A stretch of DNA of 64,000 bases from Streptomyces sp. S465 (lineage in GTDB: Bacteria; Actinomycetota; Actinomycetes; Streptomycetales; Streptomycetaceae): NCBI RefSeq assembly GCF_026898115.1, contig NZ_CP114036.1:2666001-2730000 (forward strand), given 5' to 3'. Under the pieces are notes generated by a model that saw only the letters and a list, made by a program, of their open reading frames with translations, did no database searches and was not told where the DNA came from. Below are positions 8,599-17,552 of this stretch, piece after piece (positions within the stretch are counted from its first letter, which is position 1; every line of letters begins with the position of its first letter). A program made the translations under genes and the position numbers.

Positions 8599-9309
8599 AT
8601 GATCGAGACGTCGGCGGGGCCCGGCCGTCCCTGGGTGACGTACGGCCTGATCGTCAGCTGCTGCCTGCTCTTCGTGCTCGGACCGGCCTCGGGGCTCAAC
8701 CCCGGCTATGGCTCGGGCGGGGAGCTGGTGGCGGCCCAGTCCGCGTACTTCGAGCGCTGGGGGGTGGTGCCCAGCGCCCTGTGGGGCGGCGCCCCCGATG
8801 CGCCGCTCGCCCCGCTGACCGCGCTGTTCGTGCACGGCAACTGGCTGCATCTGCTCGGCAACATGCTGTTTCTGTACGTCTTCGGCGCGATGACCGAGGA
8901 GCGCATGGGCCGGTTCCAGTTCGCCGTCTTCTACGTCGCCACCGGCTATCTGGCGCTGCTCGGCTACGCCGCCGCGCACCCCGACTCCACCCAGAGCCTG
9001 GTGGGCGCCTCCGGGGCCATCTCCGGGGTGCTCGGCGCCTTTCTGTGGCTGTTTCCCCGGGCCCGGGTGACCAGCCTCTTCCCGTTTCTGTTCTTCCTCC
9101 CGCTGCGCTTCCCGGCCTGGGCGGTGCTGATCTTCTGGGTGGCCCTCCAGTGGCTGGCCGCCCGCGAGGCCGACGACCGTCCCGGGGTCGCCTATCTCGC
9201 CCATCTCGTGGGCTTCACACTCGGCTTTCTCTTCGCGTGGGCCCGGTTCGGGGGGACGCGTAGAGTGGGCGGCGCAGCCAGGTCCAGCGAGGGAGAAAGC
9301 CAGCCGTGA
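8599..9309 (+). CDS. Rhomboid-family intramembrane serine protease
   Basis: A 236-residue polytopic membrane protein. Conserved rhomboid elements are HGNWLHLLGNMLFLYVFG (L1/TM2), GASGAISGVLGAF with catalytic Ser138, and AHLVGFTLGFLFA with catalytic His202. Rhomboids cut single-pass membrane proteins within the bilayer; the substrate here is unknown. The ATG at 8599 lacks a ribosome site, and longer in-frame upstream extensions lack rhomboid sequence. The stop overlaps the GTG of the RAM-domain gene by four bases (GTGA), so the two are translationally coupled. Confidence 0.9.
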   Translation: MIETSAGPGRPWVTYGLIVSCCLLFVLGPASGLNPGYGSGGELVAAQSAYFERWGVVPSALWGGAPDAPLAPLTALFVHGNWLHLLGNMLFLYVFGAMTEERMGRFQFAVFYVATGYLALLGYAAAHPDSTQSLVGASGAISGVLGAFLWLFPRARVTSLFPFLFFLPLRFPAWAVLIFWVALQWLAAREADDRPGVAYLAHLVGFTLGFLFAWARFGGTRRVGGAARSSEGESQP

Positions 9310-9587
9310 TCACATCGATCGTGCTCATCAAGACCAGTGTGGACCGGATCCCGGAGATCGCCGAGAAGATCGCCGCGCTGGACGGTGTGAGCGAGGTCTA
9401 CTCGGTCACCGGTGCGCACGATCTGATCGCGATGGTGCGGGTGGCCCGCCACGACGACCTCGCGGACATCATCCCGGGCCAGATCAGCAAGGTGCCGGGG
9501 GTGGCCTCCACGGAGACGCACATCGCCTTCCGGACGTACTCCCAGCACGACCTGGAGGCCGCGTTCGCCATCGGCCTGGACAGCTAG
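9306..9587 (+). CDS. Stand-alone Lrp/AsnC ligand-binding (RAM) domain protein
   Basis: A 93-residue protein that is only the RAM effector domain of Lrp/AsnC regulators (ITSIVLIKTSVDRIPEIAEKI, GVSEVYSVTGAHDLIAMVRV, GVASTETHIAFRTYS). It has no DNA-binding HTH. Such single-domain proteins form amino-acid-binding rings and may cap or modulate full-length Lrp proteins. The GTG start lies within the rhomboid stop, so it needs coupled translation. The ligand is unknown. Confidence 0.88.
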   Translation: MITSIVLIKTSVDRIPEIAEKIAALDGVSEVYSVTGAHDLIAMVRVARHDDLADIIPGQISKVPGVASTETHIAFRTYSQHDLEAAFAIGLDS

Positions 9588-9638
9588 GCCCAGTCCGGAC
9601 AGGCCCGGTCCGGACCTCCCCCGGCGCCGCCCAGGGGC

Positions 9639-11039
9639 TCAGCCGCGGTCCGGGACGCAGCGGCCGTCCTCGGTGCGGTAGCTCCACCGGGCACCGTCGC
9701 GTACGAGCTCCCGCACGGCGCGGACGAACCGCTCCACATGTTCGTCCGGGGTGCCCGCCCCGAAGCTGACCCGGATCGCGTTCAGCGCACGCTCCCCCGG
9801 CGCGGCCTCGGGCGCACCGCATTCGCCCGGCTCGTCGGGCTCGCTGTCCAGCAGGGTGCGGACCAGCGGATGCGCGCAGAAGAGCCCGTCGCGCACGCCG
9901 ATGCCGTACTCCGCGGAGAGCGCCGCCGCGAAGTGGGAGCTGTTCCAGCCCTCCACCACGAACGAGAGCACACCGACCCGGGGGGCGTCGTCGCCGAACA
10001 GCGACAGCACCCGCACCTCGGGCACCTCGGCCAGCCCCGCCCGCACCTTGGCGATCAGCTGCCGCTCACGGGCCACCAGGCCCTCGAAACCGGCCTCGGT
10101 CAGCGCCTTGCACGCGGAGGCGATCGCGTAGACGCCGATGACGTTCGGCGAGCCGGCCTCGTGCCGGGCGGCCGTGGTGTGCCACTCGACGTCGATCCCC
10201 CCGTCGTCCCGGCGCGCCACCTTACGGCTGGCGCCACCGCCCGCCAGATACGGCTGGGCCTCCCGCAGCCAGTCGGCCCGCCCGGCCAGCACACCGGCCC
10301 CGAAGGGCGCGTACAGCTTGTGCCCGGAGAAGGCCACCCAGTCCACGTCCGCCGCCGCGATGTCCACCGGGTGGTGCGGGGCCAGCTGCGCGGCGTCCAG
10401 CACGATACGGGCGCCGTGGGCGTGCGCCGCGGCGGCCAGCTCCCGCACCGGCCACAGCTCACCGGTCACATTGGACGCGCCGGTCACGCAGACCAGCGCC
10501 GGGCCCTCGGCGGCCCGCCCGGCGAGCGCCGTCTCCAGCGTCTCCACCGCCTGCCGCGGGGAGCGCGGGGCGCTGAGGTAGTGGACGGCGATGTCCGCCC
10601 GCTGCCGCCAGGGCAGCAGCGAGGCGTGGTGTTCGGTCTCGAAGACGAAGACCTGGGTGCCGCGCGGCGCCACGGCGGCCAGGAGGTTGAGCGAATCGGT
10701 GGTGGAGCGGGTGAAGACGACCTGGTCGTCCGCGCGGCAGCCGAGGAAGGCGGCGACGTCCTTACGGCTGTTCTCGAAGAGGTCGGTGGACAGCTGCGAG
10801 AGGTAGCCCGCCCCGCGGTGCACGCTGCCGTAGTAGGGCGCGTAGGCGGCGATGTCGTCCCAGACCCGCCGCAGGGCGGGCGCGCTGGCGGCGTAGTCGA
10901 GCGCCGCGTAGGTCACCTCGCCGCCGGTGACCAGGGGCACCAGGACATCGCTGCCGAGCACGGGCAGCGGCTCACAGGCGGCGGAGGAGGAAGCGGCGCA
11001 GGAGTCGGCGGAGGCGAGGGCGGAAGGGCGCGTGGACAT
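9639..11039 (-). CDS. Class V aminotransferase-fold PLP enzyme (cysteine desulfurase-like)
   Basis: A 466-residue fold-type I PLP enzyme. The Schiff-base lysine lies in AFSGHKLYAPFGAGVL, the PLP-binding TRSTTDSLNLLA comes early, and the cofactor-aspartate segment is RIVLDAAQLAPHHPVD. A cysteine in DGLFCAHPLVRT is a possible persulfide carrier, although that loop differs from classical SufS/IscS. ATG 11039 has GGGAG 9 nt upstream. A long leader precedes it. Desulfurase versus aminotransferase or lyase activity cannot be settled from sequence. Confidence 0.8.
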   Translation of the reverse strand: MSTRPSALASADSCAASSSAACEPLPVLGSDVLVPLVTGGEVTYAALDYAASAPALRRVWDDIAAYAPYYGSVHRGAGYLSQLSTDLFENSRKDVAAFLGCRADDQVVFTRSTTDSLNLLAAVAPRGTQVFVFETEHHASLLPWRQRADIAVHYLSAPRSPRQAVETLETALAGRAAEGPALVCVTGASNVTGELWPVRELAAAAHAHGARIVLDAAQLAPHHPVDIAAADVDWVAFSGHKLYAPFGAGVLAGRADWLREAQPYLAGGGASRKVARRDDGGIDVEWHTTAARHEAGSPNVIGVYAIASACKALTEAGFEGLVARERQLIAKVRAGLAEVPEVRVLSLFGDDAPRVGVLSFVVEGWNSSHFAAALSAEYGIGVRDGLFCAHPLVRTLLDSEPDEPGECGAPEAAPGERALNAIRVSFGAGTPDEHVERFVRAVRELVRDGARWSYRTEDGRCVPDRG

Positions 11040-11372
11040 GACGAGGTCTCCCGGAAGGGTCGAAGGCGTGACGCGCCACGGGAACGGCGGCGGTGAACCA
11101 GCCGTCGGGGCGCGGAAAGGTCGCTCGACGCACGGCACCACCGCGCGGAGCGGACAAAAGAGAAACGGGCCGCTCGGCCCTAGCGCATTCGCTGCATCAC
11201 GGAAAAGCTCCCTCGACCACCAGGACCCCTAGTGCGAGGGGTCCGCGCTTGCCACCGGCCTTGTTGCCAGGCGGCCTGGTCATCACCCGGGGCACCCCGC
11301 CACGGACGGAGGGTTGCCGGACAGCGGGCCGGGGCCGTAGTCGCTGTCGCTCGTGACCTGGGCAGGAGTATG
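11040..11372 (-). promoter_or_regulatory. Leader region of the class V PLP gene
   Basis: The gap upstream of the PLP gene contains, on the minus strand, a hairpin with perfect 7-bp arms (11224-11230 and 11237-11243) followed by a ribosome site and a five-codon frame Met-Gln-Arg-Met-Arg-stop at 11180-11197. This may be a tiny leader ORF, but its shortness makes it weak evidence. Nothing else is recognised in the stretch. Confidence 0.3.
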
Positions 11373-11385
11373 CCATGCCGAACGC

Positions 11386-11430
11386 CGACGCCCATGTTCT
11401 GTCCGCATCCCGGACAGAACATGGGCGTCG
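11386..11430 (-). terminator. Perfect 20-bp hairpin downstream of trpD
   Basis: Arms 11386-11405 and 11411-11430 are perfectly complementary over 20 bp around a 5-nt loop. It begins 43 nt past the trpD stop, which suits a strong terminator for the minus strand. No T tract follows, as is common for streptomycete terminators. Confidence 0.75.
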
Positions 11431-11472
11431 TCAACCGAACACGGGCGGCGTAAGGAGGCCGCCGGGGTCCGC

Positions 11473-12546
11473 TCAGGCGTTGGTGGCCCGCACCCACCGC
11501 TCCAGGGCGTCGCGCGCCGCGCCCGAGTCGATCGACTCGGCGGCTTGCTCGACCCCCGCCGCGATCCGCTCCGTCAGGGGCTTGTCCCCCGGCTCCGGTT
11601 CGAGCGCCACGAGCGCCGCCGCCGAGTTCAGCAGCACCGCGTCCCGGACCGCGCCCCGCTCGCCCGCCAGCAGCCGGCGGGCCACATCCGCGTTGTACGA
11701 GGCGTCGGCGCCGCGCAGGGCCTCCACGGGAGCCAGCCCGATGCCCACGTGCCGGGGGTCGAAGGTCTCCTGGCGCACGGCGCCGTCCCGGACCTCCCAC
11801 ACCTGGGAGGTCGAGGTCACGGTCAGCTCGTCCAGTCCGTCGTCGCCCCGGACGACCAGCGCGGAGGAGCCGCGCTCGGCCAGCACCCCGGCCATGATGG
11901 GCGCCATCCGGGCATCGGCCACCCCGGTCGCCTGGCATGTGACCCGTGCCGGGTTGGTCAGCGGGCCGAGGAAGTTGAACGGGGTGGCGACGCCGAGCTC
12001 GCGCCGGGCCGCCGCGACATGCCGCAGCGACGGGTGGAACTTCACCGCGAAGCAGAAGGTGATGCCCGCCTCCTCCGCGATCTCGACCACCCGCTCCGGG
12101 CTGATGTCCAGATTGACGCCGAGCTTCTCCAGGACGTCGGAGGCACCGCTGGCGGAGGACGCGGCGCGGTTGCCGTGCTTGACCACCCGTGCGCCGGTGC
12201 CGGCCACGACCAGCGCGGACATGGTCGAGATGTTGACGGTCTTGGCGCGGTCGCCACCGGTGCCGACGATGTCCACGGTCGCCCCGGGCACCTCGATCAC
12301 CTTGGCGTGCTCGTACATGGCCCGCACCAGACCGGTCATCTCGGAGACCGTCTCGCCCTTCGCCCGCAGCGCGACCGCGAAACCGGCGATCTGGACGTCG
12401 GTGGCCTCGCCCCGCATGATCTGGTCCATGGCCCAGGCGGTGTCGTCCGCGCCGAGGTCCTGGCCGACCAGCAGCGAGCTCAGTACGTCCGGCCAGGTGC
12501 GGGCCGTCGCGGTGCTGTCGCCTCCGGCGGGGGTCACAACGTCCAT
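11473..12546 (-). CDS. trpD: Anthranilate phosphoribosyltransferase
   Basis: Transfers the phosphoribosyl group of PRPP to anthranilate in tryptophan synthesis. Its 357 residues match the family. Visible signatures are the PRPP loop [39 protein letters not shown], and [22 protein letters not shown], then [11 protein letters not shown]. It stands alone, next to the qcr-cta genes and away from other trp genes, as in the mycobacterial order (trpD next to ctaE-qcr). No attenuator is evident upstream; the qcrB terminator hairpin lies just before it. Confidence 0.95.
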   Translation of the reverse strand: MDVVTPAGGDSTATARTWPDVLSSLLVGQDLGADDTAWAMDQIMRGEATDVQIAGFAVALRAKGETVSEMTGLVRAMYEHAKVIEVPGATVDIVGTGGDRAKTVNISTMSALVVAGTGARVVKHGNRAASSASGASDVLEKLGVNLDISPERVVEIAEEAGITFCFAVKFHPSLRHVAAARRELGVATPFNFLGPLTNPARVTCQATGVADARMAPIMAGVLAERGSSALVVRGDDGLDELTVTSTSQVWEVRDGAVRQETFDPRHVGIGLAPVEALRGADASYNADVARRLLAGERGAVRDAVLLNSAAALVALEPEPGDKPLTERIAAGVEQAAESIDSGAARDALERWVRATNA

Positions 12547-12629
12547 GGTCCGCTCCTGGATCCGTGGGGGTGGGCAGGGACAAAGGGGTCCGCGACATCA
12601 GCGGCCCGCCGCAAGCCTATCGGCAGTAC

Positions 12630-12677
12630 GACCGGGGCCCCGGTCCGGACCGTGCGGTCCGGGCCGGGGCCCTGGTC
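12630..12677 (-). terminator. Long GC hairpin downstream of qcrB
   Basis: Arms 12630-12652 and 12655-12677 pair over 23 positions with only two exceptions, both tolerated as G-U pairs on one strand. It lies about 45 nt past the qcrB stop and probably ends the ctaE-qcrCAB transcript before trpD. Confidence 0.7.
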
Positions 12678-12720
12678 TGTGGCGTCGCTCGAGTGGAGAA
12701 ACCGGTGGGTGGGAGTGAGA

Positions 12721-14358
12721 TCAGTGGTGGCCGTGGCCGCTGGTGATCTCGTGGTACTCCTCGCGGGTCGGCTTCGGAATGATGTTGTCCCCGCCGTAGT
12801 AGCCCTTGGAGAGCTTGGAACGGAGCTTCTGGGAACGCTTTATCTTCCGCTTGACCCCGTTCTCGTCGACCTCGGGGCCGATCTCGTAGGGCTCGGGCTG
12901 ATCGTGCTGGGTCAGCGCGAACAGCTGGTCCTGCGAGAGCGGCTCGTGGACCTCGATGAACTCACCGTGCGGGAGCCGCTTGATGATGCCGGTCTCACGG
13001 CCGTGCAGCACCTTGTCGCGGTCGCGCCGCTGGAGGCCGAGGCAGATCCGCTTGGTCGCGATGAACGCCAGGACCGGGCCGACGAAGAAGCCGATCCGCA
13101 CGAACCACGTGATCGAGTTGATCGACAGGTGGAAGTGGGTGGCCCACAGGTCGTTACCGCCACCGATCAGCATCACGAAGTACGCGGTCAGCCATGCGAC
13201 ACCGAAGGCCGTACGGGTCGGGGCGTTGCGCGGGCGGTCCAGGATGTGGTGCTCGCGCTTGTCACCGGTGATCCAGGACTCGACGAACGGGTAGAGCCCG
13301 ATCGCGAAGAGGACCAGCGGGAAGAGCACGATCGGGATGAACACGCCCAGGACGAGCGTGTGACCCCAGGCGGTGATCTCCCAGCCGGGCATCACACGGA
13401 CCAGACCCTCGGCGAAGCCCATGTACCAGTCGGGCTGGGCGCCGGTGGACACCTGGTCGGGCCGGTAGGGACCGATGGTCCAGACCGGGTTGATGGTCGC
13501 GATCGCGGAGACGACCGCGATCACACCGAAGACCAGGAAGAAGAAGCCGCCCGCCTTGGCCATGTAGACCGGCAGCAGGGGCATGCCCACGACGTTCTTC
13601 TCGGTCTTTCCGGCCCCTGGGTACTGCGTGTGCTTGTGGTAGAAGACCAGGATCAGGTGCGCCACCAGCAGACCGAGCATGATGCCCGGCAGCAGCAGGA
13701 CGTGGACCGGGTAGAGCCTCGGGATGAGGTCCATCCCCGGGAACTCGCCGCCGAAGACGAACATCGAGATGTAGGTGCCGACCACCGGGATCGACAGGAA
13801 GACACCCTCGATGAACCGCAGACCGGTGCCGGAGAGCAGGTCGTCGGGGAGCGAGTAGCCGGTGAAGCCGGTCAGCATGCCGAGGAAGAACAGCAGGAAG
13901 CCGAACAGCCAGTTGATCTCACGCGGCTTGCGGAACGCACCGGTGAAGAACACGCGCATCATGTGCGTGAACATGCCGCAGAGGAAGACCAGCGCGGCCC
14001 AGTGGTGGATCTGCCGGATCAGCAGACCGCCGCGCACCTCGAAGCTGATGTCGAGCGTCGAGGCGAACGCCTCGGACATCTTGACACCCTGCATCGGGAC
14101 GTACGGCCCGTGGTACGTGACCTCTTCCATGCTGGGGTGGAAGAACAGCGTCAGATACACACCCGTGAGGATGATGATGATGAAGCTGTAGAGGCAGACC
14201 TCGCCCAGCATGAAGGACCAGTGGTCCGGGAAGATCTTGCGCATGTTGGCCTTGGCCAGGCTGTAGATGCCCAGCCGGCCATCGGCCCAGTCGGCGACGC
14301 GCTCGCCCGCGGGCGCTTTGCCGCGGCGCTGCGCGCCGCTGTCGCTTGCAGTGCTCAT
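12721..14358 (-). CDS. qcrB: Cytochrome bc1 complex cytochrome b subunit
   Basis: Membrane cytochrome b of menaquinol:cytochrome c reductase, 545 residues. It shows the start of the b core (KIFPDHWSFMLGEVCLYSFIIIILTGVYLTLFF), heme-ligand helices (HHWAALVFLCGMFTHMMRVFFTGAFR) and the Qo region (PDWYMGFAEGLVRVMPGWE, PYxW-like). Length and the extended C-terminus after the eighth helix are typical of actinobacterial QcrB. The ATG overlaps the qcrA stop by four bases (ATGA), giving coupled translation. QcrB is the target of bc1 inhibitors in mycobacteria. It acts with QcrA and QcrC and hands electrons to the aa3 oxidase encoded by ctaC/D/E/F. Confidence 0.96.
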   Translation of the reverse strand: MSTASDSGAQRRGKAPAGERVADWADGRLGIYSLAKANMRKIFPDHWSFMLGEVCLYSFIIIILTGVYLTLFFHPSMEEVTYHGPYVPMQGVKMSEAFASTLDISFEVRGGLLIRQIHHWAALVFLCGMFTHMMRVFFTGAFRKPREINWLFGFLLFFLGMLTGFTGYSLPDDLLSGTGLRFIEGVFLSIPVVGTYISMFVFGGEFPGMDLIPRLYPVHVLLLPGIMLGLLVAHLILVFYHKHTQYPGAGKTEKNVVGMPLLPVYMAKAGGFFFLVFGVIAVVSAIATINPVWTIGPYRPDQVSTGAQPDWYMGFAEGLVRVMPGWEITAWGHTLVLGVFIPIVLFPLVLFAIGLYPFVESWITGDKREHHILDRPRNAPTRTAFGVAWLTAYFVMLIGGGNDLWATHFHLSINSITWFVRIGFFVGPVLAFIATKRICLGLQRRDRDKVLHGRETGIIKRLPHGEFIEVHEPLSQDQLFALTQHDQPEPYEIGPEVDENGVKRKIKRSQKLRSKLSKGYYGGDNIIPKPTREEYHEITSGHGHH

Positions 14359-15410
14359 CCGCGCTCCCAGTAAGCAGGACCGACGGGCTCCGAGAAGTCG
14401 CCCATGGCTTCGAGGTACCCCTGGTCGTTGGCCCTGATCCGCAGCTGCGGCAGCGCGTGACCGGCCGGACCGAAGATCACTCGGCCACCGTCGGAGAGGT
14501 CGAAGGTCGACTGGTGGCAGGGGCACAGGACGTGGTGCGTCTGCTGCTCATAGAGGTTGATCGGGCAGCCGACGTGGGTGCAGATCTTGGAGAACGCCAC
14601 GATGCCCTCGTGCGACCAGTCCAGCTCGCGCTTGTCCTTGATGTTCTCCGGCTGGAGCCGGACCAGCATCAGGGCGGCCTTGGCGATCTGGGTCTGGAAG
14701 TCGTGGTCCTCCTCGCTCATGCCCTCGGGCATGGCGAAGGTGAGCGAACCGACGGCGATGTCCTCGGGGCGCAGCGGCTGCATGGTGTTGTAGTTCATCA
14801 GCCGCTTGCCCTTGGCCCACTTGGTGTGCCGCAGCTTGGTGCCCGGCATCGGGCCGAGGTCGCGCAGCAGCACGACGCCGGAGAGCGGCACCAGCGCGAG
14901 CGCGCCGAAGAGGGTGTTGCGGGCGAGCTTGCGCCGGCCGAAGCCGGACTCCTTCGCGCCCTGGCGGAAGTCCTCGAGGACCTTCGACTTCACCTCGGGG
15001 CTGGCCTCGATGGCGTGCCGCTCGTCGGCGATCTCCTCGTCGGACATCAGGGTGCGGGCCCAGTGGACCGCGCCCGCGCCGATGCCGAACAGCGCGATGC
15101 CGAGCGTCACCCCGAGCGCGAAGTTGAGCGCGCTGATGTGCCCGATCGGGAAGACGTAGATGTACTTGTCGACCGGGATCGCCACGTACGCGGCGATGAA
15201 GGCGATCGTGGCCAGCATCGAGACCGTGAAGAGCAGGGCGACGGTGCGCTCGGAGCGCTGTGCGGCCCGCTCGTCGATGTCCTGCTTACGGTGCTCGTGC
15301 GGCGGCAGCCCCGGGTCGGCGAAGGGGTCGTCGGCCGGCCTTACGGCGCTGGCGGCCCCCCGCCCTTCCGGCAGCTTGTCTTCTGCTTCTGAAATCTCGT
15401 GGCTACTCAT
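14355..15410 (-). CDS. qcrA: Cytochrome bc1 complex Rieske iron-sulfur subunit
   Basis: Rieske subunit of 351 residues. The 2Fe-2S ligands are Cys277 and His279 in CTHVGC, and Cys296 and His299 in CPCH; Cys282 and Cys298 form the expected disulfide. Three hydrophobic segments near residues 57-78, 92-116 and 166-184 give the three-TM anchor peculiar to actinobacteria. The C-terminal Rieske fold ends with SEPVGPAYWERG. It overlaps qcrC (upstream) and qcrB (downstream) by four bases each. Confidence 0.96.
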   Translation of the reverse strand: MSSHEISEAEDKLPEGRGAASAVRPADDPFADPGLPPHEHRKQDIDERAAQRSERTVALLFTVSMLATIAFIAAYVAIPVDKYIYVFPIGHISALNFALGVTLGIALFGIGAGAVHWARTLMSDEEIADERHAIEASPEVKSKVLEDFRQGAKESGFGRRKLARNTLFGALALVPLSGVVLLRDLGPMPGTKLRHTKWAKGKRLMNYNTMQPLRPEDIAVGSLTFAMPEGMSEEDHDFQTQIAKAALMLVRLQPENIKDKRELDWSHEGIVAFSKICTHVGCPINLYEQQTHHVLCPCHQSTFDLSDGGRVIFGPAGHALPQLRIRANDQGYLEAMGDFSEPVGPAYWERG

Positions 15411-16216
15411 GACTTCTTGGCCTTTGCGGTCCGGGCGGCGACCCAGATGGTGAGGACGATCATCGCGCCCATGCCGAAGACCCAGCCGAACAGGCCCTCG
15501 CTCACCGGGCCGAGCCCGCCGAGCTCGAGGCCACCGGGGGTCTTGCTCTTGTCGCTGTTGACCGTGTCGAGGTAGGCGATGATGTCCTGCTTGTTCTTCT
15601 CCGGCATCACGGTGTCGGGGAAGGAGGGCATGTTCTGCGGGCCGGTCTGCATGGCCTCGTAGAGATGCTTGGGGCTGACCCCTTCGAGGGACGGCGCGAA
15701 CTTGCCGTTGGTCAGGGCGCCGCCCTTACCGCCGAAGTTGTGGCACTGCGCGCAGTTCGTCCGGAAGAGCTCCCCGCCCTTCGCGACGTCCGCGCCATCG
15801 GTGCTGTACTGGTCCTTGGTGGGCGTCACCGGACCGGCACCGAGCGAGGCGATGTACGCGGCGAGCTGCTCGATCTCGGCGTCCGAGTAGATCTTCTTCT
15901 TCTTCGGCACCTGGGCGCCCGGCTGCTGCGCGGGCATACGGCCGGTGCCGACCTGGAAGTCCACGGCGGCGGAGCCGACGCCGACCAGGCTCGGGCCGTC
16001 AGAGGTCCCCTGACCGCCCGTGCCATGGCAGCTGGCGCAGCCGACGGCGTAGAGCTTCTTGCCCTCCTCGATGGCGAGGGACTGGGCGGAGCTGTCGTCG
16101 GCCTTCGCCTTACTCGGCGAAAACGCTGCGTACAGCCCTCCAGTGACCGCCAGCGCGAAGAGTAGGACGACGAGCGCAGCCAGCGGATGGCGCCGTCGTG
16201 CGGAGAGCTTTTTCAC
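15407..16216 (-). CDS. qcrC: Cytochrome bc1 complex diheme cytochrome c subunit
   Basis: Membrane-bound diheme cytochrome c of 269 residues. It has an N-terminal signal-anchor (residues 10-31), two CxxCH heme sites (CASCH 60-64 and CAQCH 155-159), two axial Met candidates, and a C-terminal TM helix before RTAKAKKS. The two fused c domains replace soluble cytochrome c in actinobacteria and link bc1 directly to the CuA site of CtaC. The start is GTG. It is the first gene of the overlapping qcrC-qcrA-qcrB run, 69 nt after ctaE. Confidence 0.96.
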   Translation of the reverse strand: MKKLSARRRHPLAALVVLLFALAVTGGLYAAFSPSKAKADDSSAQSLAIEEGKKLYAVGCASCHGTGGQGTSDGPSLVGVGSAAVDFQVGTGRMPAQQPGAQVPKKKKIYSDAEIEQLAAYIASLGAGPVTPTKDQYSTDGADVAKGGELFRTNCAQCHNFGGKGGALTNGKFAPSLEGVSPKHLYEAMQTGPQNMPSFPDTVMPEKNKQDIIAYLDTVNSDKSKTPGGLELGGLGPVSEGLFGWVFGMGAMIVLTIWVAARTAKAKKS

Positions 16217-16285
16217 GGATTACCCCGGTGTCAGGATCTTCTGCGTCGATGCTGTTAAGGACGTTATTCCGGTGCGGTGACCGGC

Positions 16286-16906
16286 TTACTTGATCATGTA
16301 GATCGTGGCGAAGAGGCCGATCCAGACGACATCGACGAAGTGCCAGTAGTAGGACACGACGATGGCCGCCGTCGCCTGCTGGTGGGTGAACCTCTTGGCC
16401 GCGTACGTCCTGCCCAGGACCAGCAGGAAGGCGATCAGGCCGCCCGTCACATGCAGTCCGTGGAAGCCGGTGGTCAGGTAGAACACCGAACCGTACGGGT
16501 CGGACGAGAGCGAAAGCCCGTCGTTCTTGACCAGCTCGGTGTATTCGAAGATCTGACCGCCGATGAAGATCGCGCCCATGATGAAGGTGATCACGAACCA
16601 GGTCCGCAGCTTCTTCACGTCGCCGCGCTCGGCGGCGAAGACGCCGAGCTGGCAGGTGAGAGAGGAGAGCACCAGGATCGTGGTGTTCGTCGCGGAGAAC
16701 GGGAAGTTCAGCGCGGACGCCATTTCCTTCCAGTGCTCGGCTCCGGTCACCGATCGCAGGGTGAAGTACATCGCGAAGAGGGCCGCGAAGAACATCAGCT
16801 CGGAACTCAGCCAGATGATGGTTCCGACGCTGGTGAGGTTCGGCCGGTTGACCGACGGGTGCGCGTGCCCGGTTTCTACTGCTGTTGCTGTCGCCACGAC
16901 CGACAT
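16286..16906 (-). CDS. ctaE: aa3-type cytochrome c oxidase subunit III
   Basis: A 206-residue polytopic protein of the heme-copper oxidase subunit III family, with five hydrophobic helices (actinobacterial CtaE lacks the first two helices of the mitochondrial form). Typical segments are [38 protein letters not shown] and [22 protein letters not shown]. It supports proton uptake and stability of the catalytic core. It is separated from the other cta genes and leads the qcrCAB operon, an arrangement shared with mycobacteria and corynebacteria. Confidence 0.95.
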   Translation of the reverse strand: MSVVATATAVETGHAHPSVNRPNLTSVGTIIWLSSELMFFAALFAMYFTLRSVTGAEHWKEMASALNFPFSATNTTILVLSSLTCQLGVFAAERGDVKKLRTWFVITFIMGAIFIGGQIFEYTELVKNDGLSLSSDPYGSVFYLTTGFHGLHVTGGLIAFLLVLGRTYAAKRFTHQQATAAIVVSYYWHFVDVVWIGLFATIYMIK

Positions 16907-17117
16907 TATGTCGGTCGCTTATCCAGCCCTCACTCCCGGGGGTCCCGTTCGGAGTGTCAAGGGCCGCGTCAAGGGCATCGACCCTGCTCGTCGGGGCTGT
17001 TCGGGACGGTCCCCCGAAGGGAGGAGAGATCCGTACGCCCCCTCCTCCGGACGGCTGTACGGGAGTAGCATCCGCCCCAGGAGCCCGGCAGATCACTTAC
17101 TTCGCCCGGAGGTCATG
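16907..17117. other. Divergent promoter region ctaE / receiver-like gene
   Basis: These 211 nt separate the divergent ctaE-qcr operon and the receiver-like gene and must hold promoters for both. No clear operator palindrome is seen. Confidence 0.4.
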
Positions 17118-17519
17118 ATGCGGCCGACCGCAACGGTGCTGGTCTACAGCGACGACGCGAGCACCCGCGAGCAGGTGCGCCTGGCGGCCGGGCGCCGGCC
17201 CGCCGCCGATGTGCCCCCGGTGGAGTTCCTGGATTGCGCCACCCTCCCGGCCGTTCTCTCGGCGCTGGAGGAGGGCGGTATCGACGCCTGCGTGCTGGAC
17301 GGTGAGGCGGTGCCCGCGGGCGGGATGGGCGTCTGCCGGCAGATCAAGGACGAGATCTTCCAGTGCCCGCCGGTGCTGCTGCTCATCGGCCGCCCGCAGG
17401 ATGCCTGGCTGGCCACCTGGAGCCGCGCGGAGACCGCGGTGGCGCATCCGGTGGACCCGGTCGCCCTGGCGGACGCGCTGGCCGGGCTGCTCCGCAAGCG
17501 GCTCTCGGTGGACGCCTGA
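17118..17519 (+). CDS. Receiver-domain-like protein, degenerate
   Basis: A 133-residue single-domain protein with a CheY-like layout: VLVYSDDAST at the acidic pocket, the phospho-acceptor region DACVLDGEAVPAGGMGVCRQI, and HPVDPVALADALAGLL where a receiver normally has KP. The conserved lysine is thus His and the acidic pocket is altered, so phosphorylation is doubtful. GGAGG at 17108-17112 favours the second of two adjacent ATGs (17118) over 17115. It is divergent from ctaE. There is no output domain or adjacent kinase, and its role is unknown. Confidence 0.7.
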   Translation: MRPTATVLVYSDDASTREQVRLAAGRRPAADVPPVEFLDCATLPAVLSALEEGGIDACVLDGEAVPAGGMGVCRQIKDEIFQCPPVLLLIGRPQDAWLATWSRAETAVAHPVDPVALADALAGLLRKRLSVDA

Positions 17520-17552
17520 CCTCACCGTCTTCCTCACACCCGGGAACCTTCC

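Noticed and set aside
11180..11197. A five-codon leader ORF Met-Gln-Arg-Met-Arg
   Set aside because: Too short to support, and it does not show the Arg-Arg-His motif of known streptomycete leader peptides; kept only as a note in the leader region.
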